Below, in pieces: positions 1 to 5,271 of a stretch of DNA of 7,196 nucleotides. The stretch's first letter is position 1; each line of letters starts with the position of its first letter. Below the pieces are notes generated by a model. The model was not told the DNA's origin, searched no databases, and saw nothing but the letters and a program-made list of their open reading frames with translations. The translations under genes and the position numbers were made by a program. This DNA comes from Bryobacterales bacterium (GTDB lineage: Bacteria; Acidobacteriota; Terriglobia; Bryobacterales; Bryobacteraceae), in assembly GCA_003142355.1 (NCBI GenBank), contig PLMF01000052.1:1-7196 (forward strand), written 5' to 3'.

Positions 1-2
1 AA

Positions 3-37
3 CCCCGGCTTGCGGAATCGCTGAGTCAGCACCGGGG
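3..37. repeat. Nested inverted repeats at the window edge
   Basis: CCCCGG at 3-8 is complementary to CCGGGG at 32-37. Inside the loop lies GCTGA-G-TCAGC (20-30), an 11-nt odd palindrome. The structure sits upstream of the promoter-like box of the TPR gene. It could be the end of a terminator for a gene lying left of the window or an operator. No clear T-run follows, only TTT at 41-43. Its role is unknown. Confidence 0.3.
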
Positions 38-52
38 ATCTTTGGGGGATGT

Positions 53-106
53 AGGCGAAGGGGCGTATATTGGATGGTGGCCAGGAAGTAGAAATGTAAA
101 TCCTGG
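53..106 (+). promoter_or_regulatory. Promoter/5'-leader module, copy 1 (upstream of TPR gene)
   Basis: This segment contains a -10-like TATATT (66-71) within GGCGTATATT. I see no convincing -35 hexamer. Downstream, CCAGGA (81-86) and TCCTGG (101-106) can pair around a 14-nt loop. Within it is a Shine-Dalgarno-like AGGAAG (83-88), five bases, then ATG (94-96) directly followed by TAA (97-99). The same block recurs on the other strand at 3866-3919 before another exported-protein gene. By eye the match is 47 of 54 positions, and 41 of 45 over 62-106. The conserved order of box, hairpin and SD-ATG suggests a promoter plus structured 5' leader. The function is inferred. Confidence 0.5.
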
Positions 107-140
107 ATGACAGCTTGCCATGGAGGCATAGGAGGCGAAG

Positions 141-1271
141 ATGAGAACCTGTTCTCTGTTCCTTGTCCTGTTCCTGTCGTTGATGGCGGCACCCCTCAGC
201 GCGCAACGCCAGAAGTTCATAATCAACCTCTCGACGCCCGAGGGGCAGTTGGCCCAGCGAGTCACGGACGAGTCCGACGACGCGAAGAAGGTGGCGTTGA
301 TGGAACAGTTCCTGGCGCAATACCCCAAGCACGAGGGAGCCGTTTGGATTTACTCCCAGATGGTGGAAAGTTGCGCGAAGCTCGGCCAGTTCGACAAGGC
401 CATGGCCGCCGCCGAGAAGGTGCTGGCCCAAGATCCCGCCGATCTGGGAACCGCCGTTGCGGCCGTGAAAGCGGCCGAGGCGAAGAAGGACCCCGATGCG
501 GTGCGCACGTGGGCCGTCCAGACCTCGGACTTTGCGCGCAAGGCCGCCCAGGCGCCGAAAACCGGGGACGAAGACGACGATGCCTTCAAGCAGCGCGTCG
601 ATTATGCCAAACAGGTGGACACCTACACGGAGTACGCGCTGTTGAACTCGGCGTTGCAGGCTCCGGAGGCGGCGAAGAAGGTCGAACTGTTCAGAACACT
701 CGAGCAGCGGGCTCCGGAAAGCACCTATCTATCCCAAGGATATGGAATGTACTTCATGGCCTTAGTCCAAAGCGGCGACACACCGGGCGCGGTTGCCGTG
801 GCAGAGAAGCGCATTGCCAAGGGCCAAGCCAACGAACTGATGCTGGCGACCGCCGGCGATTTCTACCTGCGCCAGAACCGGGAACCGCAGAAGGTCCTCG
901 ACTACTCCTCCAAGCTGATCGAGTTGGTCAACACCAAGCCGAAGCCGGACGGGGTCAGTGACGCCGACTGGCGGAAGGGCAAGGACTATTTCCTTGGGTT
1001 GGGGCAGTGGATGACAGGCGTGTTGTACTGTTCTCAGGGCAAATACGGCGAGGCCGACAAGGCGCTGAGGGTAGCTTTACCCCTGCTCGAGGGCAACGAC
1101 GAGAACAAGGCCGGGGCCCTCTTCAATCTCGGGATTGCCAACTCCCACCTCAAGAACGTTGCGGACGCCGTCAAATTTTTCGAGCAGTGCATCGCCATCA
1201 AGAGCCCTTACCAGCCCACGTGCACGGACAACCTCAAGGCGATTCGATCGACGTACCGCGTCGTCAAATGA
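141..1271 (+). CDS. Exported TPR-repeat protein
   Basis: This is a 376-residue protein, probably periplasmic or cell-surface, acting as a protein-protein interaction scaffold; no enzymatic motif is visible. Residues 1-21 form a clear Sec signal peptide: a short basic start, a hydrophobic core (LFLVLFLSLMAA) and a likely cleavage site LSA|Q. The mature part is alanine-rich and helical. TPR-like helix pairs are recognisable at about 67-99 (VWIYSQM...LGQFDKAMAAAEKVLAQDP), about 287-318 and, best of all, 324-356 (AGALFNLGIANSHLKNVADAVKFFEQCIAI). The middle part (about 100-260) is probably degenerate repeats of the same kind. The start is fixed by AGGAGG at 130-135, five bases before the ATG. The gene is apparently monocistronic, led by the structured leader at 53-106, with a GC-rich hairpin just after its stop. 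The specific role and partners are unknown. Confidence 0.85.
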   Translation: MRTCSLFLVLFLSLMAAPLSAQRQKFIINLSTPEGQLAQRVTDESDDAKKVALMEQFLAQYPKHEGAVWIYSQMVESCAKLGQFDKAMAAAEKVLAQDPADLGTAVAAVKAAEAKKDPDAVRTWAVQTSDFARKAAQAPKTGDEDDDAFKQRVDYAKQVDTYTEYALLNSALQAPEAAKKVELFRTLEQRAPESTYLSQGYGMYFMALVQSGDTPGAVAVAEKRIAKGQANELMLATAGDFYLRQNREPQKVLDYSSKLIELVNTKPKPDGVSDADWRKGKDYFLGLGQWMTGVLYCSQGKYGEADKALRVALPLLEGNDENKAGALFNLGIANSHLKNVADAVKFFEQCIAIKSPYQPTCTDNLKAIRSTYRVVK

Positions 1272-1291
1272 ACATCCTGGCTGCGGACCTC

Positions 1292-1310
1292 GGCCGCGCT
1301 TCGGCGCGCC
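1292..1310 (+). terminator. GC-rich TTCG-loop hairpin after the TPR gene
   Basis: GGCCGCGC (1292-1299), the tetraloop TTCG (1300-1303) and GCGCGCC (1304-1310) form a very stable stem with one bulged C. It starts 20 bases after the TPR stop codon, where a terminator is expected. There is no U-tract after it, so it is not a standard intrinsic terminator. It may be a GC-rich terminator or an mRNA 3'-end stabiliser. Confidence 0.35.
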
Positions 1311-1327
1311 GCATGATCTCGGCGTGA

Positions 1328-1351
1328 GGAACGGAAAGTACTTTCCGTACC
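1328..1351. repeat. Perfect 18-nt palindrome with extended arms
   Basis: ACGGAAAGTACTTTCCGT at 1331-1348 reads identically on both strands. The symmetry extends to 1328-1351 with GG/CC flanks around one A-A mismatch. It lies in the gap between the TPR gene and the AT-richer islet, in neither gene. Options are a dimeric DNA-binding-protein operator, a bidirectional terminator-like cruciform for the two convergent genes, or one copy of a dispersed palindromic repeat. The sequence alone does not decide between them. Confidence 0.5.
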
Positions 1352-1414
1352 AAGGCGTCGAATCGCCCCGCCGCTTCTGCCCCTTCCACGTATTCGGGTG
1401 TTCGTTTCACATCC

Positions 1415-2170
1415 TTATGATGACACGACTCGGCGTCGTTCTCCACCCATAGCTTTGCAGAACTTCTTCAGCGACAAGAATCCCAACGTGGTGTTGTATT
1501 TACCGGCCACAACTGATTGAAGTTGGTTCAATGCGGTGAAGATCCTCTCTGTGTTTGGCAGTTGTCTTCTGAAGCCGTCATCTACAATGGTTAGGGCGCG
1601 CCATGCAGATAAGTCGCAGGCGTCAAAGCGCCTAATATTTTTCTTACTTTGGGGGATGAGGTTGAACTCCTGTTTGCGCAGTCGCGAAATAAAATCGCCC
1701 TGTCCTTCGTCTCCGTCTTCAAGAAGGCACAGTATATCCCGGTAATCGATGTGCTTCTTATCAGCCCATTTTTTCAGTGAGCCTGGACAGCCAATACCTA
1801 CTAGTCCGTAAGGAGACCCTACGATTTCCCGAAGAGTCCACAAGGAATCAACGTCACGATAATCCTTCTCCAAGACAACGCTTGCAAATCCTTGGCGCGT
1901 GTGGCGTCGTATGCAGTCTATCAATCGCTCGATGAATCTAGCGCGTTTTCTGGCTTGCTTCTCAGATTTGCCAGCCCATCCTTCCCATCCCCCCCGGGCA
2001 TTAACAAAATCCGTCATATGGAACAGTTCGATCCCAGGGGGCAGTAGGCTTTTCCACTCAACCTCAAACTTCAACCATTGGGCCGCATCAGAAACAAAAC
2101 CAGCCATGGAAATCCCTGCTTGTGGTCTGCGACTGGCATCGAAGTAAGCGGTAAACATGGCTATACTCAT
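1415..2170 (-). CDS. DUF3800-like protein (putative RNase H-like fold)
   Basis: With the start chosen here the protein has 251 residues, is soluble and has no signal peptide. Features match DUF3800. Near the N-terminus a beta-strand ends in an acidic motif (TAYFDAS, D11), corresponding to the family's Y-x-D-E-S-G. It is followed by a strand with FHMTDF (H51, D54), then LCLLEDGDEGQG (about 148-158) and a C-terminal RFDACDLSAW (D183, D186, W190), resembling the family's late QxADLLAW-type motif. The family is thought to have an RNase H-like fold with acidic metal-binding residues; its biochemical role is not established. The frame stays open to an ATG at 2287, but homologous-looking sequence begins near residue 40 of that longer frame. 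The start at 2170 has GGAA five bases upstream; 2200 and 2158 are alternatives. Base composition is lower in GC than the flanks, suggesting horizontal transfer. It is divergent from the membrane-protein gene at 2466. Confidence 0.75.
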   Translation of the reverse strand: MSIAMFTAYFDASRRPQAGISMAGFVSDAAQWLKFEVEWKSLLPPGIELFHMTDFVNARGGWEGWAGKSEKQARKRARFIERLIDCIRRHTRQGFASVVLEKDYRDVDSLWTLREIVGSPYGLVGIGCPGSLKKWADKKHIDYRDILCLLEDGDEGQGDFISRLRKQEFNLIPQSKKNIRRFDACDLSAWRALTIVDDGFRRQLPNTERIFTALNQLQSVVAGKYNTTLGFLSLKKFCKAMGGERRRVVSS

Positions 2171-2465
2171 AGATTTCCAGCGTGCGCCTCCAGCGACCAT
2201 TGCCAAGTGCCCGATCAGAGAATATCCATCGGCTGCAATGGCGGGGCTTGCGGCGGCGCTGCTATCCATGGCACACTTCCACTGCAACCGCGAAAGCCCG
2301 AACGCGCCGTGCCGCCGAGCTTGAAGCGTTCAGCCTTCCAAAACACCCGCCACCATAAGACTGCTGGCGCAGTCCTAGTATCATGGAAAATTGTGTGCGA
2401 AAGCAAGCGGGCCGTGATAAAATTCCGGCATCACAGACAAAACAGAAGCCCTTACATATTGGCCG
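2171..2465. other. Divergent intergenic region between the two islet genes
   Basis: This 295-nt stretch separates the divergent starts and carries no gene I can support. Several short open frames cross it, none with a recognisable protein or a good ribosome binding site. It must hold the promoters of both neighbours. One visible structure is GACTGC-TGGC-GCAGTC (2359-2374), a perfect 6-bp inverted repeat with a 4-nt loop, which could be an operator. The part nearest the DUF3800-like gene (2171-2287) is open in that gene's frame, so a longer protein starting at 2200 or 2287 cannot be excluded. Confidence 0.5.
2391..2423 (+). promoter_or_regulatory. Possible promoter for the membrane/coiled-coil gene
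   Basis: TTGTGT (2391-2396) followed by TGATAA (2415-2420), within TGATAAAAT, gives an 18-base spacer. It lies 43 bases before the ATG at 2466. The match to the sigma-70-type consensus is only moderate. Confidence 0.3.
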
Positions 2466-3152
2466 ATGGCCCGCAAATGGGCATGGGACAAAACCAAGGT
2501 GTTCGCCCCTTGGAGAGCACTCCCGTCCATATTGGCCATCGGAGGGTCGGCACTTGCCGGATTGCGTCTGATGAAGGATGCGGCTTTGTTCGGAGCCATT
2601 ACGGTAGGCGCTTACGCTGTATCCGCGGTTCTGGAATATGCTTGGAACCTGCTGTTCCGCGCTCCAAGTGCAATACACGCGGGTTCCATCACTGAACTTG
2701 CCGACTTTCGAAAACGCGCGCTGGAAGAGGTTCACAAACTGCGGGAAGAGGCGGAAGGGCGGCTTCGTTCGCAGCAACTGGCCACTCAAGAAGGCATCCA
2801 GAAGATTGCGGCCCTTGAAGAGGTGATAGCACAAAAACGCCCCCATGACGAACACAAAGAGGCTTGGGTGGGGAAGGCGCTTACGGAACTAAACGAGTCC
2901 CAACGACGCGCTTTCATATGGTTGCTTGATGCTGACGAAGCATCGCGGGAAAGATTGCAGGGGATGGGGTTGGATGCTGATTACTTCTTTAGGAGGGGCG
3001 ATTTCCCCCCACTGCTCGTCTACAGATCGGTATTCTCCGCTAACGGGATTATTGAAATGGATCGGTTCTACTCCATTAACCCTAAGATGGCTGATGCGCT
3101 TAGAAACGTAGCGTATCCACCGCCCCGGCCTGTCACGCCGCTACAATCGTAG
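2466..3152 (+). CDS. Membrane-anchored coiled-coil protein of unknown function
   Basis: I do not recognise this 228-residue protein as a named family. Three parts are visible. Residues 16-33 and about 38-60 are two closely spaced hydrophobic segments (PSILAIGGSALAGL and ALFGAITVGAYAVSAVLEYAW), probably a membrane hairpin with a basic N-terminus inside. Residues about 76-123 are a charged helix with heptad-like spacing (ELADFRKRALEEVHKLREEAEGRLRS...), a likely coiled coil. Residues about 133-216 look like a small mixed alpha/beta domain (LNESQRRAFIWLLDADEAS...LLVYRSVFSANGIIEMD...YSINPKMADAL) whose helix-then-strand order resembles a winged helix. A proline-rich tail follows. No catalytic motif is seen. 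The ATG has no good Shine-Dalgarno, but no other start lies between it and the in-frame stop at 2418. Lower GC than the flanks and divergent pairing with the DUF3800-like gene suggest both arrived together. Confidence 0.7.
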   Translation: MARKWAWDKTKVFAPWRALPSILAIGGSALAGLRLMKDAALFGAITVGAYAVSAVLEYAWNLLFRAPSAIHAGSITELADFRKRALEEVHKLREEAEGRLRSQQLATQEGIQKIAALEEVIAQKRPHDEHKEAWVGKALTELNESQRRAFIWLLDADEASRERLQGMGLDADYFFRRGDFPPLLVYRSVFSANGIIEMDRFYSINPKMADALRNVAYPPPRPVTPLQS

Positions 3153-3188
3153 TTCCTGGGCGTGGAATAGTCGAGTATATTTACACCC

Positions 3189-3782
3189 TCAGAAGCTCCA
3201 CGCGTCGAACTTGATCTCGCTCTTGTCGCTGAAGTTCTGTAGCCAGATGGCGCCGCGGCGAAGTTCCAAAAAAGGTCCTTGCGGGCCGCGTCGCACCGTG
3301 GCGTTCCAGACTTTCATCTGCGGACCCATCGACCAGAAGGTGTGGCCTTTGAGAAGGGTAAACGGGCCCCACGGCCGGGGTTCGTAGGGTTTGTCCGTGC
3401 CCAGTTCATACTTGACCATCAACGGCACCAGGGACTTGTCGACTGCCTCCAGCGCCGAGGTGTTGATTTCATTCGGTATGGCAACATCGACCCCCGCCGG
3501 CAGATAGATGATGGTCCACCTGCCCGGGTCGAAACCGCGGAAACTGAACCGGCCCGTTTGGTCCGCGGTGGCGGTCGGCACATTCGGCAAGAGCCTGATT
3601 CTAGCCTGGTCTTCGAGCGCGTGGCAGAGTATCAGACGGGCACCGGCCATCGGCTTCCCGCTCTTGCCAAGAAACACGCCGCTGGCGGCCGTGACCGGCT
3701 TCGGTTGCGATTTCGGTTGCTGGCCCAGGAGACACCCGGATGCCGCCAAGAGGACCAGGGTATACAGCCACTTCGGTCTCAT
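3189..3782 (-). CDS. Putative lipoprotein with carboxypeptidase-regulatory-like domain
   Basis: This is a 197-residue protein, probably anchored in the cell envelope. The N-terminus MRPKWLYTLVLLAASGC is a lipoprotein-type signal with a lipobox ending at Cys17. Residues about 30-90 fit a carboxypeptidase-regulatory-like (transthyretin-type) beta-sandwich: a G-K-P-x-x-G-A strand (GKSGKPMAGARLIL), then the hallmark TADQTGRFSFRGFDPGRWTIIYLPAG. The C-terminal half (about 115-197) is rich in W, P and basic residues and is not assigned; it may be a second beta domain, as phrases like FWSMGPQMKVWNATVRRG recall exported beta-structured proteins. Such domains usually bind or position other proteins or sugars and are not enzymes. 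GGAGG at 3787-3791, four bases before the ATG, decides this start. The frame is also open upstream, with an ATG at 3878 inside the conserved leader, but using it would bury the signal peptide. It is convergent with the membrane/coiled-coil gene, 36 bases away. Confidence 0.8.
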   Translation of the reverse strand: MRPKWLYTLVLLAASGCLLGQQPKSQPKPVTAASGVFLGKSGKPMAGARLILCHALEDQARIRLLPNVPTATADQTGRFSFRGFDPGRWTIIYLPAGVDVAIPNEINTSALEAVDKSLVPLMVKYELGTDKPYEPRPWGPFTLLKGHTFWSMGPQMKVWNATVRRGPQGPFLELRRGAIWLQNFSDKSEIKFDAWSF

Positions 3783-3865
3783 ACGTCCTCCGTCCCTCGC
3801 CGATGCCGGGGCGGCCGCAGGAGTGTGGAACCGGCGAACCCACGGCTTCGGCGAAAAAGTGCAGG

Positions 3866-3919
3866 CCAGGATTTCCATTTCCGCTTCCTGGCCACCATCC
3901 ACTATACGCCAACTCGCCT
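3866..3919 (-). promoter_or_regulatory. Promoter/5'-leader module, copy 2 (upstream of lipoprotein gene)
   Basis: This is the minus-strand copy of the module at 53-106. A -10-like TATAGT (3901-3906) is followed by the hairpin GGCCAGGA/TCCTGGCC (3886-3893 with 3864-3871, 14-nt loop), with two more base pairs than copy 1. The SD-like AGGAAG (3884-3889) and the ATG (3876-3878) are kept, but here the ATG is followed by GAA and stays in frame with the lipoprotein ORF for 32 codons. The module ends 83 bases before the lipoprotein start, against 34 bases in copy 1. It is probably the promoter and structured 5' leader of the lipoprotein gene. Confidence 0.5.
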
Positions 3920-4014
3920 CCGTGGGGACTATTTTTCGGTCCGTTTATCCCGAGCGGCCCGGCGACCCAGGATGGGGCCCGAAAACCAGCCCGCCTTGGT
4001 CTGGAATGGCGAGC

Positions 4015-5271
4015 TCACTCATAAAACCCGCGCACGGCATCGATCATCGCCACCACGTTCTCCACGGGCGTCTGCGCCTGGATGTTGTGAATGGTGTTGA
4101 ACACGAATCCGCCGCTCGCGGAGAACACCTCGCAGCGTTCCAGAACCTGCGCCCGCACCTGGGCCGGCGTCCCGAATGGGAGCACTTGCTGCGTGTCTAC
4201 ACCGCCGCCCCAGAAGACAATTCGATCGCCAAACCGTTGCTTCAGGTGGACGGGGTCCATGCCCGCGGCCGAGCACTGCACCGGGTTCAGAATGTCGAAC
4301 CCGCACTCGATGAAGGAATCGATGAAGCGCTCCACCGAGCCGCAGGAATGCTTGAAGGTCTTCCAGGTGGTGTTGCGGTGGATCCACTGGTTGAGCCGCT
4401 TGTAGTACGGAAAATACAGCTCGCGGAACGCCGGCACCGAACAGAAGGCCGAGGTCTGCGTACCGAAGTCGGTGCCGCACGTGAACACGGCGTCCACCGA
4501 GTCGCCGACGGCCACGCGAATCTGTTCCAGGTTTCCGATGGCGATGTCGCACTGACGCGAGAAAACCTGGTGGATATACTCCCGCCGGCTGCGCGTCGAC
4601 ATGTACCACTCGGCCACGTCCCGGATTCCTTTCGGATCCTTGAGAAAGGGCGCCGGGACCAGGGCGATGTCGCCGAGGGCGGTGCCCCCGAAGTTGGCGA
4701 TGACGGCGCGGCCGGTAGCGCGAGCGTTACGGGCCGAGCGGGCGAACCACGCCAGGTCCTCTTCCGTGACCGGGGTGAACTCTTCCAGGTTGTCGGCGGG
4801 GTCGAGCTTGTCCTCATCGATCGGTTTTTGGCGCACGATGGAATCGAAGAAGAATCCATCCTTGGGCATGCGGCCGCTGGGGGCCACGGAGGTGTCCCCT
4901 TTGGGATAGATCAAGGTGTCGCCGTTCTGGTCGAGGGTGGTGTTGAAACCCGCGGGCACGAGCACCTCGATGCCGCGGAAGATCCACGGCTTCCAGTCCT
5001 CGATGGGGAAGCCGAACATGGTGTTTCTGGGAAAGACGCCTTCCACGTCGATGCCCATGGCGCGCTGCAGGTCGTCCTCCAAAAGCCCGAGCATCTGGTA
5101 GGGCTCGTGGACCTTCACGGGCCGCCGCTCGAGACCGTATCGCTCACGCAGAGCCGCCACACAACTGACGTGGATTCCGGTAACAGCCGTGCTGCCGAAA
5201 TCGACCGGTATGCGCCCGGAAGAGCGATGACTCAGTGCGTCGACGACCACATCCCGGCCCGATGCGCTCAT
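4015..5271 (-). CDS. URO-D/MtaA-family methyltransferase-like protein
   Basis: This is a 418-residue cytoplasmic protein of the uroporphyrinogen-decarboxylase-like TIM-barrel superfamily. In form it resembles the corrinoid:methyltransferase branch (MtaA/CmuA type) more than HemE. The start (RDVVVDALSHRSSGRIPVDFG) is the usual opening of these long URO-D-like proteins. The zinc-site motif H-x-C-G is present as KHSCGS (H308, C310). It is followed by FDILNPVQ (325-332), the loop GGGVDTQ (355-361) and the terminal signature GGFVFNTIHNIQAQTPVEN (387-405). In MtaA/MtbA a further Cys about 77 residues on is a zinc ligand; that position is glycine here, so C380 or C333 would have to serve. Family members move methyl groups to or from corrinoids or coenzyme M; the substrate here is unknown and no corrinoid protein is in the window. 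HemE is unlikely: the protein is longer than the usual roughly 350 residues and lacks the HemE N-terminal motif. Its ATG overlaps the aminotransferase stop as ATGA. Confidence 0.85.
   Translation of the reverse strand: MSASGRDVVVDALSHRSSGRIPVDFGSTAVTGIHVSCVAALRERYGLERRPVKVHEPYQMLGLLEDDLQRAMGIDVEGVFPRNTMFGFPIEDWKPWIFRGIEVLVPAGFNTTLDQNGDTLIYPKGDTSVAPSGRMPKDGFFFDSIVRQKPIDEDKLDPADNLEEFTPVTEEDLAWFARSARNARATGRAVIANFGGTALGDIALVPAPFLKDPKGIRDVAEWYMSTRSRREYIHQVFSRQCDIAIGNLEQIRVAVGDSVDAVFTCGTDFGTQTSAFCSVPAFRELYFPYYKRLNQWIHRNTTWKTFKHSCGSVERFIDSFIECGFDILNPVQCSAAGMDPVHLKQRFGDRIVFWGGGVDTQQVLPFGTPAQVRAQVLERCEVFSASGGFVFNTIHNIQAQTPVENVVAMIDAVRGFYE

Noticed and set aside
107..961. A 284-codon open frame on the plus strand overlapping the TPR gene
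   Set aside because: Its protein is low-complexity R/G-rich, with no family resemblance. It is the out-of-frame shadow of a GC-rich gene, and the frame at 141 has the signal peptide and AGGAGG.
1268..1327. A 19-codon ORF (MNILAADLGRASARRMISA) whose ATG overlaps the TPR stop as ATGA
   Set aside because: It lacks a ribosome binding site of its own, and its middle is the TTCG-loop hairpin, which explains the sequence better.
2171..2287. An N-terminal extension of the DUF3800-like protein starting at 2287
   Set aside because: The extra 39 residues (MQWKCAMDSSAAASPAIAAD...) look unlike the family. The family-like sequence starts at the TAYFDAS strand, and a start at 2170 has a usable Shine-Dalgarno. 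It is not fully excluded.
1415..3152. Insertion sequence or integron cassette flanks around the islet
   Set aside because: No transposase, integrase, direct repeat or attC-like structure was found at the edges (1272-1414 and 3153-3188).
3783..4014. Possible terminator for the URO-D-like operon just left of 4015
   Set aside because: Several G/C runs occur on the minus strand after the stop, but I could not find a clean stem with a T-tract.
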